Source: Cynocephalus volans (Eukaryota; Chordata; Mammalia; Dermoptera; Cynocephalidae). Taken from it: a stretch of 64,000 nucleotides of DNA. Shown here piece after piece: positions 12,497 through 24,322 of the stretch; positions within the stretch are counted from its first letter, which is position 1; the number at the start of each line of letters is the position of its first letter. The notes beneath the pieces were generated by a model. That model was not told the DNA's origin. It searched no databases and saw nothing but the letters and a program-made list of their open reading frames with translations. A program made the translations under genes and the position numbers. The stretch is taken from assembly GCF_027409185.1 (NCBI RefSeq), contig NC_084472.1, forward strand, positions 96,240,427 to 96,304,426, written 5' to 3'.

Positions 12497-12789
12497 GGAT
12501 ATCCAATAGGAACCCTAATGAAGAATTCTGGAGCCCATATTGTGCACAGATCCTTCCTCTCAGATAACATATTAGGGAATTCTAGTTGCTTCCTAACAGT
12601 GAACTTCATTTGTTTCCACAACTGGGTGAAACTGACGTGTTCTGCATGGGCTCTATTTCCCTGCACTGAGTTCCTGAAGTGCCCTTGGAAGAAAACCATA
12701 ATGAACATAGGACTCACTTGATGTGCTTCCTTCCTGTCAAGGATCACAGTCCTGTGATGGCTGTTTTCCAGTGACTGAAATATTTACCT

Positions 12790-12915
12790 TACATGCAATT
12801 TTTATTCTTCTATTCTGTAAGTTCATGAAGGTGAACACTTCATCTCTTTTGTTCACTACTGTATTCCCCTATATATTATCAATTGTGAACAACAATGATA
12901 TATACAACAATAAAT
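12790..12915 (+). repeat. L2 3'-end remnant
   Basis: The order taagttcatgaaggtgaaca, then ttgttcactactgtattccc, then caataaataatt matches the end of LINE-2 in the sense direction. It is short and diverged. Confidence 0.5.
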
Positions 12916-12919
12916 AATT

Positions 12920-15425
12920 ACTGTCCTCCATAATCAAAATAATGTTCAGTGATTAAGATTCCAGAAATTTCTCCATAACTCTTCAATTTTTGCTCTCATT
13001 CTTTCTCTGACACTCTCTGCACACACACCCGGAAATTTCTTTACAAAATTGGGTCATATAGTAGTACATATTTTTTTTCAAATTTCTTTTGTCAGTAGGT
13101 ACATGTTTGTATTTATTTATTTACAAATATTGTGACCAATATTATCTAGAAAATAGTAACTGATAAAATAAAACATTCGGTAAATATTTAGAAACACCCT
13201 CTCAAATGCATATATGAGATCTCAAGAGAGTTAAAAAAGTTAGAGGGCTGACAGGGAAGAAGAGAGCTGAAATTCAGAGCAGAAATAATCAGTGCCTAAG
13301 AATTCCTACAGAGAATTGCTGACAGTGGCATACCTTAGATTTGATCTGTAGAGGTTCGATGGTCACGTGAGACTTTGGCCTTGAGCCTACACAAAGTCAG
13401 GTGTTAGAGCTGACACTACTGCCTAAAAAAAAAAAAAAAAAAGACAATAGCAAAATATAGTAAAATGATTAAGATTTTAGTATTTATTACCTGTGTTTTT
13501 AATATGATTTATTTAATTTTAAACTATATAATTTAATTTTCAGTAATGGCTGGGTTCAATGATTGGCTCACAAAATTCCTGAAAATTTAACTGTCGACTC
13601 TTGCACCCAGTGTCATCTGGCTACTACACAGGACTGCCTTCTGGTGTCCCTTTTTCTTCCAAATAAAGTACTTACAATTAAAAATAAAAAAAGAAAAATC
13701 TCAATACTATATTCAGCCCCCCCAAATTACTCAATGATGTGAACTAACTTAAACATAGAAACTAGAGAAGGGCAATATCTAAATAAAAATGAAAATTTAA
13801 CTACATTTTAGAAAATTAATTCAAACACTTTAATTAAACATTATCACACGATTTAAAAATAAACAATTGTAACAGAATTAGCTCTGTTCCACAACGAAGG
13901 ATGGCTGAGTAATGGAAGATAACGATCTAAATTATGTAGAAAAAAGTATTTGTTTATATTTAATACTCATTCATGAAGAAAACCTTAGTAAATTTGAAAA
14001 AAAAAATCATCCTTAAGTACAAAAATACATGATCAAATATCCACAGCAAATTCCATATATTTTTCTCCCTGTATTTCATGCATATATCCAAATTCCTAAA
14101 CTTGTCTCATTTTACGTCATCAGTAATTTCAAGTCATCACTTAAAGCTGAGCCCGATTCATATTATATTTCCGTAATCCATTCATTTTCTCACTCTCCTA
14201 AACAACTGTTTCATGCTCCCCCGAAACTTCTAAAAACTCCTGCATTATCCTCACTTTAGGATAATGATCTTGCTCGCTTTTCCATTGAGAAGACTGAAGC
14301 AATTAGAATAATATTCACAAGCTCCTGTCACCACCACTGTCCATCAAGTTGTGCTTTTTGCTCATTTAAAGGCATTTTTACTACACAATCATATATGTTT
14401 TTCTGGAAAACCTCATGGATCTGAAAATTTTGTTCTGAAAACACGGGGCTTATATAGTAAAACTTAATGGATTTTTTTAACAGAGCATAAGAAACAATAG
14501 CTGTAGCAATCCTAATAAAAACACTGCTATAGTTCAATCTGTGATAGGGTTTTGTCCCAGTAAACCCTTTGTAAGTTGAAAATATCACGAGTCAAAGTTC
14601 ATTTATCCACCTACTGAACATCATGGCTTTGCTTAGCTTACCCTAAACATGCTCAGAACACATTAGACTACAGTTGGGCAAAATCATCTAACACAAAGCC
14701 TATTTTATAAAGAATTGAATGTCTCATGTGATTTACTGGGCATGGACTGAAAGTGAAAAACAAAATGGTCATATGGATACTCAAATCAGTTTTCCTGAGT
14801 GCGTACCGCTTTCACAGCATCATAAAGCCAAAAAAATGGTAAATTGAACTACCGTAAATCAGGGACCACTCGTACAAGCATCTGGAATGAACATAATAGT
14901 GGATCTAATGCAGTTTTAAAGCTTGGGGCTCAAGCTTCCTCCTCAGAGATGTAGGTCTTTGTGGTCATTCATTTCTAATAGAGACCAGTTTTATCATACT
15001 ACCTTATCTGTACATCTATCTTATTTTAAACACCAAGTGAGATGCCTTTACAGCTTATTCGCTTAATCAGCTTCCCCAAATGTCTTAATATCAGTGAAAA
15101 ATATAGCACTTCTTGTAGTAGTTCACCAGTTGCTCTAATGGGAGACATTTTCATAGCAGTTTCACTTTTCTTATGACTTGCATAACTTATATGAGCGTTT
15201 AAATTTAATAAAGCTTGTCCTTGATTGCTTCATAACAACAAACTTTCAGGAAAACTCACATTTGAACCAATACAAATTCTAGTTATATTGATGTCTTCCT
15301 CTATTTACTAATGTTATGAAACGATTTGCATTAATAAAAATTAAAGCAGAGTAAACTGCATTCTGCTTTCTCCCGCTGCTTTGGATGGCCCGTGCTTGCT
15401 CCTTCCCGATCCCTTCAGTGTTCAT
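12920..15425. other. Unassigned AT-rich stretch
   Basis: The stretch contains a run of about 19 As at 13424-13442. It may be the tail of an old retroposon on the plus strand, but I found no TSD or source. Nothing else was recognised. Short frames such as 14029-14259 and 14328-14588 show no family resemblance. Confidence 0.45.
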
Positions 15426-15429
15426 TGCA

Positions 15430-16720
15430 TGCATTGCCCTCACCTACCCAAGAGTATCGCTTCAGCGATGCACCACTCTCTCCTCCATCAAGGATATAAC
15501 TGCTGTTATTTCTTCAAACTAACAAAAGTACAACCAAATTTTTTCCCCTTACTTTCCTATCCAGGGACCCAAATTTTTTTCCTTCACTTGGTAACAGAAT
15601 CTTTAAAGGACTCATACATGCTCGCTGTCTGTGAATTGTCTCCTCTCATTCTCTCTTGGACTCGTTTCAGGCAGGTTTGCACCCTCATCACTCCAACACA
15701 TTGCTGTTAGCAAGATCTATGATGATTTTCACTTGGTTAAATGCAGTTGTTGAATCTGAGGCCTTGTCTTTACCTATTAGCAGCGTTTGACAGAGGCAGG
15801 CAGCCACTTGCCCTTGAAACCAGGAAGCGTTCCCACCTTCCCACCTCTTCGGCCACTCCTTTTTAATTGCCTTTGATAATTTCTTTGTCTCTCCATACTT
15901 TATCTCCCCATACTGTAAATGTTGGAATCCCCCAAGACTCAGTCCTTGGACATTTTTTTCCCATCTGTATCACTTCTTGTGTCCTTTCTTCAGTCTATTT
16001 GTATGAGTCATGCTACCTCTGTGTTGAAGACTCCCATTATGCCTACAGCTTTGACCAATCCCCTCAATTCCTAATTCTTATATATGACATCTGCACTTGA
16101 ATACCTAATAGGCATCTTAAACTTAACAAGTTCACAGATGAATTCCTATTGTTTCTCCCCAAACCTGTCGGAACGACTGTTTTCCTGGTTCAGTTAATGG
16201 GAATCCCATCTTTTGGTTCCTTGGACCAAAAACCTTGATTCATCTTTGACTCTCATTTTTCTTTCACTTGTTACATCCAATCCTTCAGCAAGATCTGTTA
16301 GCTCTTATAGAAAGACCTGCTGTGTTCAAAATATGTTTAAGATTTCTCATATCGCTTCTCGCCATCTCTAGGGCCAGTACTCTGATACTAGCTACCATCA
16401 AGTCTCACATGCACTATTGCAAAAGACTCCCATCTGGTTTCTGTGTTTCTGCCTTTGCTTCTTTTTTTTTTCATTCTCAACATTGTAGCATAGTGACCCT
16501 GTTAAAAACTAGGTCATATTATGTCATTATTCTACTCAAAACTTTCCAAGGGTTTCCTGTCTTGCTCAGAGAAAAAGCTAAAATCTTTACTTTGGCTACA
16601 GGTCCTACATAATATGGTCCATTCTTAACTCTCTGATGTCATTTTCTAGCACCTTCCTCTTCGCTGACTGTTCTCCAGCTGCACTGGCTCTCACACTTTC
16701 TTCAAATACTCCAGATTGAA
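15430..16720 (+). mobile_element. LINE-2 remnant with RT domain traces
   Basis: About 1.3 kb follows the L2 consensus order in the sense direction. Blocks seen are the agcagcgtttgac block (about 15779), an RT motif at 15924-15950 translating as GIPQDSVLG (CR1/L2 elements typically have GVPQGSVLG here), the ctaataggcatcttaaactt block (about 16105) and the ttctactcaaaactttccaa block (about 16530). The element acted as a non-LTR reverse transcriptase. This copy is broken by stops and frameshifts throughout. Confidence 0.75.
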
Positions 16721-16724
16721 AGCA

Positions 16725-19700
16725 AATAAATGGATAAAGACAAAATGTTACTGTATTGCAGACTTTCAGGAAAATAAAAATAGTAAAGAGTAATGGGAGG
16801 GTTAGCTCATAATAACAAAAATTTTATGTACCAAGAAATAATAATAATTTTAAAATGTGTGCACCTAAAACAAAGCCAAGAAATAAAATTTAAATGCTCC
16901 TAACCAGAGAGAGCGAAATCTCAGAAACATAGTGCATACTTTTAAACTACCTCATTTAGTATTTAACAGAAAAATGAAATAAGAAAACCAGCTAGGACAT
17001 TGTTATGAAATGCTTGTGGTAATTTCTATTAATGCTATGTTACCTTAAACTCAGTTTTGTCCAGTAATAACATAGCTACATCAGCTTTCTTTGGCTTACT
17101 GTTTACATGCTGTTTTTTTATTCATCCATCTGCTCGTTCAGCAATTCTCTATCCTTATATTTTTTATTTGTCTCTTGTAAACAGCCTCCAGATGGCTTTT
17201 TAAATCCAATCTCATAATATTTCTGTCTTAGTGTGTTTATTTCATTCATGTAATATTACTAGTCACATTCATTCTCTATTCACCAATTTAATTTTTTCTA
17301 TTTGTCCCACCTGTTCTGCTTCAATTTTTCCTCATTACTACGTTTGCGATTGCTTGATTTTTTACTCATTCCTTGTATTCACTCTCTAATGTACTCTTTC
17401 AAAATATTTAATAGTTATCATATACATTACAGACTGAGTACAAAATTAAAGTGAAAAATAAACCAAACTCTACCCATTCTCCCACCAACAATAAGGTCCG
17501 AAAGCATTTCATGTTTACTTGCTCCCTCCTGGCTTACCAGTTATTTCTGTCCCATATTCTAAACTTCCTTGTTTAATAAACGCTGGTGAAGCACGAATGC
17601 AGCTGGGGCACTTCTGGGTGTGGGGGTTGCATTTACTTCAGCTTTGTACCATGGGCATCTCAAGTTAATTCGGGGGGTTACCTCTTAGGCTGCACGACTC
17701 GATCAGATCTTGACTTCAGACATCTGTTTCATCCCAGGAGAATCCTCAACTGATGTCCAAGTTTGCCTGAATGCTTAATTCCCCTTTCATTAAATTAACT
17801 TTGGTGCTCCTGTGTCTACCTGCTTGTTTGGGACCTCCTTTTCCTAGTAATTTGTTTTGATAGTCTTTGCTATCTTTTTAACTTTTTGATCTTCCTAAAA
17901 AGGTATATATTTATAATCTAGCCATTTTAGTTGTTTTTGGCAAGTGGGGGGAGGGGTTTCACTGGAATTTAGCTCCAAAGGAAGTTCCATTGCTGTTGCC
18001 TAAATGGCTTTTTTTTTTTTTTAGGAAGGCTCCAGTTAGCATTTTAAAATAATAATTTAATTCATAACCTTCTCACATATGCATGTTTGTTCCTACCACA
18101 CAGGAATGCCCAGCTGGGCTCATCCTTGCCAGTTTCCCTTAAATCTCAACGCTTCTGGGCAGCCCTTTTCAGCCACAACTGTCCACAATAATCTCTCCCT
18201 CTCTCCTTTTGAACCCCCATGGGAACTTCTAAGGTGCCTCTACAATAAAGTTATTAGCATTAGAGCAGCGTCCTTTTACATTTTATCGTACATCTGTAGC
18301 AACTTGAAAAATGCACAGCATACAAACATCCAATGTTCCTCTTCAATAACATTTTCTGCCTTATGACATGGTTATGATGGAAATAAAGTAACCATTTTTG
18401 TCTATTATTTTCACTTCATGCTATAATTTAAGGTGACCTTTAAAACATTAGAACATTGTACTTCTGTGGAAAAAGTGAAAAGAATGAACAATAGAAAGCA
18501 GCAGCAAAAAAGCTGCTTATATGGATAAAATTCCAATGTTAATCAGGTTAGGTGAGAAGAATCATTTTAATTTTCCTGTAAATGTATATGATACTCAACT
18601 CTATTGGATTGAAAATACTTCACAGTTTGGACACGAAAATTTCAAGTTATTTTGCAGTTTGCACATCATTCTTGTCTTGGCAATTCTTTTTTGTCATAAT
18701 AATTTCATGGATTACCTTTATATTCTGTCCTGTGTATGATTTCTCTCTCACTGAAACAATAGATTATAGTCTGATAAAAAGAACAATACTTTTTTCAATC
18801 AGTTTTCAGTATACTTTTAAAGAAAATTGCTTTATCCCTCTTTATGAAGGAACTTATGATGTTTGAGGGTAAACAAAACAACCTGATAGAAAAATATATA
18901 ACTTAGAACTACAAGGTTGGTAATTGAAGGTGTCATACTGAGTTTTCAGAATATGACAAAAACATCGATTCAAATACCCTCCAAAAATGTATTACCAAAT
19001 TCCCAGAGAAACAATAGTGTTTTTGTTTTATTGATAAGAGTTTACAAAAGGAATTCATATATCTGGTTAATTTGCTTAGTCACATGTAATGTTAATAGAA
19101 TTCAGGATCTCTTTACTTGCTTAAGCAATAAATCCTGTATTTGTATAGCTGAAGTGAAGTCATAAGTTTTGAATTGCAAATCATGAAACTGTGCAAGGTT
19201 TAATTTAAACAGAATGTGAAAGTTCAACCCGTCAAGCCTCTTGAATTTAACTAAGAGAAAATTGAGGCCTACTGTTCAAAGCAGAATAAGGAAATTAATA
19301 GCTTAAATAAAGGTTTAAGAATTATCCATTATTTATTTGCTTCGTGAACAGAAGTATTACAATGTTGTTGACATTAAAGGAGTTTTTGATTAAGAGTGTT
19401 ACTCCTTTAGAAATGAAAAGTCATACCTCTAACATTGGTAGTTGTAGTTCTTTTTGTCACAGAAACAGTGCATCTGTGTATTGTTTTATATTTAAAATTT
19501 ATGTAGTATATCACACATGTAGAAGAGAATAGGGAATTTTATAATCAATACCTATGTGTTCAAGTTAAAAATTTCTCCCCACTTATTTCAATTTATACAT
19601 ATTTTTGGAATAAAACATCACAGGTTTTCTTCCTGGGCTTCGTGTATGATTTTTCAGGTTGTGTGTGCTGCGTACACGCTCAAGTCTCAGGGAAACGGTG

Positions 19701-19915
19701 GTTCATGGAACGTGCAGAGCGCAACCTTCAGAGCCTAAGACAGCCCTACTCTCTCCCTTTAAAGAATCAGTCATTATTCTTTATTTGGATTTATAATTTC
19801 CAGACATGCTTGACTCTGTACACATGTGTCACCTATTGACTGAACAGAAATCCGTTAAGTGTACAGACCACAGATACCTTACTCTCCTCCCAGTACAGTC
19901 CTCTGTCATGCTGCA
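16725..19915. other. Unassigned AT-rich stretch
   Basis: No convincing gene or repeat edge was seen. Two small more GC-rich islands (17580-17760 and 19630-19760) and a T run at 18007-18022 are the only visible structure. The frames present are short and without recognisable domains. Confidence 0.45.
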
Positions 19916-20146
19916 ATGAGATTTTCTTCTCCTCTGTTTTTTATTTTTTATTTTTTATTTTTTTTATTTTTTAATTTTATTTTGTCGATATACAATGTAG
20001 TTGATTATTGTGGCCCATTACCAATACCTCCCTCCCTCCTCCCTCCCCTCCTCCCTCCCCTCCTCCCTCCCACCCAACAATGTCCTTTCTGTTTGCTTGT
20101 ATCAACTTCAAGGTATTGTAGTTGTTATGTCTTCTTCCCCACCCCG

Positions 20147-20149
<3 letters not shown>

Positions 20150-20213
<64 letters not shown>
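20150..20213. repeat. (TG)n microsatellite, 32 units
   Basis: An uninterrupted TG run of about 64 bases within the minus-strand L1 3' UTR. It creates spurious Val-Cys repeat frames on the plus strand. Confidence 0.97.
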
Positions 20214-20216
<3 letters not shown>

Positions 20217-20345
20217 TTATTTATTTATTTTTAGCTCCCACCAATAAGTGAGAACATGTGGTATTTCTCTTTCTGTGCCTGACTTGTTTCACTTAATATA
20301 ATTCTCTCAAGGTCCATCCATGTTGTTGCAAATGGCAGTATTTCA

Positions 20346-20399
20346 TCCAGTGGCGCAACCGGTTAGCGTGCGGTACTTATAAGACAGTGCACTTGTGAG
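20346..20399 (+). other. Partial tRNA-Ile(UAU) with intron sequence, not a gene
   Basis: The segment starts at about base 3-4 of tRNA-Ile (tccagtggcgcaaccgg) and includes the D arm (ggttagcg) and the anticodon stem and loop (cggtacttataa, anticodon TAT). It continues into gacagtgcacttgtgag, which corresponds to the known intron of tRNA-Ile(UAU) precursors. The 3' half (T arm and acceptor) is absent and no B box is present, so it cannot be an active tRNA gene. It may derive from a pre-tRNA or from a tRNA-Ile-derived SINE that kept the intron. Confidence 0.8.
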
Positions 20400-20559
20400 A
20401 TTTTCTTCTCCTACCCTTAACTCCCCAATTGAATTTGTTTAATATGTATGCATTTATGCAGATTTTTCATTTTTTCTCGAAGCAGTTGTAGTAAGTTGTG
20501 TCTTTCTACAAAAAACTGTGATTAAATATTGTTCTAGTTTAATGGTTTAACATAATTCA

Positions 20560-20675
20560 CACTGTCATTTAATGATTACTAACTGAGGTACAGGTGATAT
20601 GTGTACAGGGCTTAGAAAAACGCTTAGCACATAGGAAGGGTCACATAAAATTTAGTTATTACTGTTATTACTATG
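20560..20675 (+). repeat. MIR-like SINE remnant
   Basis: The 3' portion of a MIR is recognisable from agggcttagaaaaacgctta, gcacataggaagg and ttagttattactgttatta. It is diverged and the left edge is approximate. Confidence 0.5.
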
Positions 20676-20959
20676 TAGTGTTTAAATGATATCTAAGGCA
20701 TCAACAATTGGCAATTATATCCATTTTATTCCAAATAATGTGATGATGCTTTCTCCATTTTTATTGAATAATATTTTCAAAGTGTTTCTCTGTTTTATCT
20801 TATTTTTCCCCATATTGCTTGAATTTTAAAAATTGTAACATCCACACTTTACAAAACTATCTCTGAAACTATTCAGTATCACGACCCTCTTCCCACGATC
20901 TTAGGTAGCTTTGAATCTATTCATTTTCCCTCCCTTTCTTACTATCTTTTTTGATCCAT

Positions 20960-21950
20960 TATTATTGTTCTAACTTTTTTTTTAAACAGTATACAGCATA
21001 TTTTTGTTCATCCTTCTTTGTTGTGTTCTCAATCATTTCTTTAGGGTTCAACTTCTTTATTCCTGAAGGAAAGCCTTTCAAGGAAATATTAGTGTTAGTA
21101 TCTTTGAGATATTTCATCAAAATGACTATATTTTTCCTCAATCTTAAACAGTGACTTGGCTGGTGCTAGAATTCCAGAGGAAATGAAGTGTTTCCTCTCA
21201 ACACTAGAGGACATTTTTCCTATTTTTTTGGCTTCTCTTTATGCCACAAAGTGTACTTGTCAGCATCACTGTCATAGCTATATTGTTAAGATCTTTTATC
21301 TAAGTTTGTTTCCAATAGACCTTCTAGTTTTTGAAGTTCTTTATTACCATGCATCAAGGTGAGCTTTTTTTATATTACCATGTTAAGGACATATTGTGCT
21401 TCTTGAATATGAAGATTCATGTCTTTGCAAGATTCACGTCATGGTAAAGACTGTCATTAACTCTTCAAATATTGCTTCTCTGCTATCCTCTTCCTTTCTA
21501 TTTGGAATTCCAATTAGATGTTGGTGAGAAGTTATCGTGCTTTGTCTCATGCCCTTCTAGCAGATTTTGACACTTCCTATTTCTTTCCTTCCTTTACTGC
21601 TTTCTTGGTAATATACTCAGATTGACTTTTCAGTACATGAATTCTTTCTTCGGTGGTTTATAGTATCTATTTATAATAATGTATTTGATCTTTTATTTCT
21701 AAAATTACTGTTTCTTTCAAAAGTTACCTGATTTTCTTATATGACTTCCCTGTTTTAATATCTTTGAAGATTTTATATTCTTATTTAAAAATATCTGTTG
21801 GAATTCCACTAACTGACATTCTCAGATGTATAATTTTGGTGTTCCTTCAGCAGATGGCTTCATCTAATGTATTGATTACTCATGTCTGTATTATTTTGGA
21901 GTTTGAGTTCTTTTTTAGTAGCCTTATAAATGGGAGATTATACAAGGGAA
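20960..21950. repeat. Old L1M-type 3' region
   Basis: The segment resembles the stretch at 10440-11300 in order and composition: a cttcaaatattgcttctc block (about 21466), ttccaattagatgttggt (about 21507), then T-rich text up to about 21940. It is ancient and diverged. Orientation and subfamily were not assigned. Confidence 0.45.
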
Positions 21951-21959
21951 TGCAGTAAG

Positions 21960-22950
21960 ACCTCTTGAGAACATTTCCCACTCTAGCAGATAAGATTTTA
22001 TTTCTGTCATAAGGAAACAATTTTTGTGTTTATTTCTCACTTGGGGTTCTCAGAAAGCATAAATGACATTCACACAGGTAGTATTCCTCTTCAGAGGGGT
22101 TATTTATTTTTCTTACATCCAGAATACATGTCAAGGCAGACAAGCTTCCTTCTACTCATCCTGGGCTGGTGGAAAGTTTTTTGAGACCAACTTCTGCTGA
22201 GGGAGCTTTTCCAAGGATTCTGGCTCTGTACTAGGATCTCGATTATGACTTAACTTCTCAAGGAACCCAGTTGATGTGCTTCTCACTTACTTTTTCAGTT
22301 TCCTCTTGATTTGGGAGCCAAGTGGCCTCCTTTATTTTCCAGAGAGTTCAGTCATGCATTTAAAAAAAAAAAAGTTCGTTATAGTGTATCTGTCATTTTA
22401 AGGCATTTAGGAGGGAATATTTTCAGATCATTTATTTCATTATCTTGACATAACCTTAAGCACACGATGTTTTGCTCACTTGAGAGAATAATCACTATTG
22501 TTTGGCCACTTTAGGGGAGATTTTTTAATGATATAAAGGATAACAAAATTGTTGTCTTCTGAGTCACTTGAAACTTACACATAAATTATTATTGCATGTA
22601 TTAATGGATATAGCTCTTAACATAAAAGCAGGATGAACAAGGAAGTAGGATTACAAAATACAGAATTACATCTAAGTGATGTAAATATGTATATATTTAT
22701 TGCAGTAATACATGAAATTTCTACCAGATATATTACACGAAGTTATAAAGTCATTTTCAGGATTTACCTCTCCCCACAAAATAAAAATAAAATGTATATC
22801 TGGATTTGAATAATTATGTATATGCAATGTAATGTAATGGCTATATAAAGGGATTAACAAAAAAATAATGACTTTATAAATTCACATATAACATGAATTA
22901 GTAAAACATATAGACACAGAACAGAGCAATGAAAACAACTTGAAGTTTAT
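21960..22950. other. Unassigned AT-rich stretch
   Basis: No gene or clear repeat was recognised. An A run occurs at about 22362-22373. Confidence 0.45.
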
Positions 22951-22958
22951 TTGAAGTA

Positions 22959-22962
<4 letters not shown>

Positions 22963-22995
<33 letters not shown>

Positions 22996-23122
22996 TCTTT
23001 TTCGTGACCAGCACTCAGCCAGTGAGTGCACTGGTCATTCCTATATGGGATCCGAACCTGCGGCGGGAGAGTCGCCGCGCTCCCAGCGCAGCACTCTACC
23101 AAGTGCGCCACGGGCTCGGCCC
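22963..23122 (-). mobile_element. tRNA-derived SINE, probably dermopteran lineage
   Basis: On the minus strand the order is a tRNA-like head, a short unique body and a poly(A) tail (about 32 Ts on the plus strand at 22963-22994). An RNA polymerase III A box (TGGCGCACTTGG) lies at 23099-23110 and a B box (GGTTCGGATCC) at 23048-23058. The head is GC-rich in contrast to the flanks. A 10-bp TSD, tgaagtatat, is at 22952-22961 and 23123-23132. Low divergence of the promoter boxes suggests a relatively young copy. I associate this body with colugo SINEs. The SINE class is secure but the species link is not. Confidence 0.85.
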
Positions 23123-23132
23123 TGAAGTATAT

Positions 23133-23867
23133 TTTTAATTACAAACGTTGAGGAAACTAAATTTCCCACTAATTAAAATTTAGATAAAAACGTTAAGGTA
23201 AATGCATTTCCTTGAGTAAATGCTCATGATGAAGTAAGTACATAAAGAAGTTTCTAAAAGATATGGTTTCTATTTTGAAATGTTTCATTCCACAAAAATA
23301 TTAAAAGTGCATATCTGTGGGCCAGGGGATTATAAATGTTTAATAATTTTATTTTGATATTTTGCTACATTTTTAAGATTTCCTACAATAAACATTTATT
23401 ATTTTTAATAATAAGGAAAACTGATAACTGCTATAAAAAGTGTCTCTGTCTGGGTATGTTTCAACTTTTTGAAATTTAGAATACATCTTTAGTGTGTTTA
23501 TATTCTAGAAATAATTTCATGGCTGTCACAGACTTATTTATTGATTATCCCAGGTATAATGTTATTTTAACTTGTTATTCTGAGAGTCATTTATCTTATT
23601 TATAATAACTTTAGATGTACATAGGTGCCATATCTCAGCAAAATAATCTCAATAATTCTTTTCAAGAATTGAAAAGTACATAAAACAGAAGTTTTGTTAC
23701 TTCCTTAGAGTCTTCTGTTTTAACTTTCTGTTTTTTATTATGTAGCTTTATTTTTCTCTTGAACTTAGCACATAATGTGAATGCCATGGAAATATTTCAG
23801 TATTTGTCAAAACATTCAAATCACAAAATCATTACAGTATCATATGGTGTATCTCATTAGCTGGTCT
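23133..23867. other. Unassigned AT-rich stretch
   Basis: No gene or repeat edge was recognised between the SINE and L1 'B'. Confidence 0.5.
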
Positions 23868-23900
23868 AAAATGAAAATGAGGTACTGTTCCTGTGACTTA

Positions 23901-24108
23901 GCCCCAACTTCATGCTCAGCCCATGCCTACCCTTAGCCCCAGAGAAGGCACACCCACCAGTCAACCGCCTGTGTGCTCCAGGTGAACACCACTCATGCAA
24001 CCAGGCCCAACTTCAGGTGCTGGCCTGTGCCTGCCCCAAGCCACAGAGAAGGCTCACCCACCTACCGAGTAGGAGCCATGGCAGCCCACTGCATACTCAA
24101 TTGCACTG
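23901..24108 (+). repeat. Tandem 5' UTR units of L1 'B'
   Basis: Two diverged GC-rich units are offset by about 103-104 bases: ccaacttc recurs at 23904 and 24007, and agagaaggc at 23941 and 24045. L1 promoters of several mammals are built from such monomers. The first is probably truncated by 5' loss. Confidence 0.6.
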
Positions 24109-24322
24109 ACACAAGAAGGGTCATCATCAGAGCCTACAAAAAGAGGAGGAAGTCTTTCCCCCCATAGCCCACACCAGAGAAATAGAAGAAACAAGTGTCC
24201 TGCCAGATGATCAAACATCAACAAAAAATAATAGAACCACAAATGAAAAAGAAGATATGACACCACTGAAAGAATATGGCAGTTCTCAAGTACCAGATTC
24301 ATAGAGCAGGAAAACACATGAG

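Larger units (their letters stand above)
19917..20412 (-). mobile_element. Truncated L1 chimera with inverted pre-tRNA piece
   Basis: A 17-bp perfect direct repeat, tgagattttcttctcct, lies at 19917-19933 and 20396-20412. Between the copies, on the minus strand, are an L1 poly(A) tail (T-rich on the plus strand, 19936-19980), the L1 3' UTR with a (TG)n array, and the ORF2 C-terminal region to about 20346. Then comes a tRNA-Ile-derived segment (20346-20399) in the opposite orientation. Because one TSD encloses everything, the whole unit was inserted in a single event. Confidence 0.85.

Noticed and set aside
13200..13442. A SINE ending in the A run at 13424
   Set aside because: A ggttcgatggt B-box-like string and the A run suggest one, but there is no A box at the right distance and no TSD.
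19859..20251. A 130-codon frame with a Val-Cys tract
   Set aside because: It arises from the (TG)n run inside an antisense L1 3' UTR.
20346..20399. A functional tRNA-Ile gene
   Set aside because: Only the 5' half and part of the intron are present. There is no T arm, B box or acceptor 3' strand.
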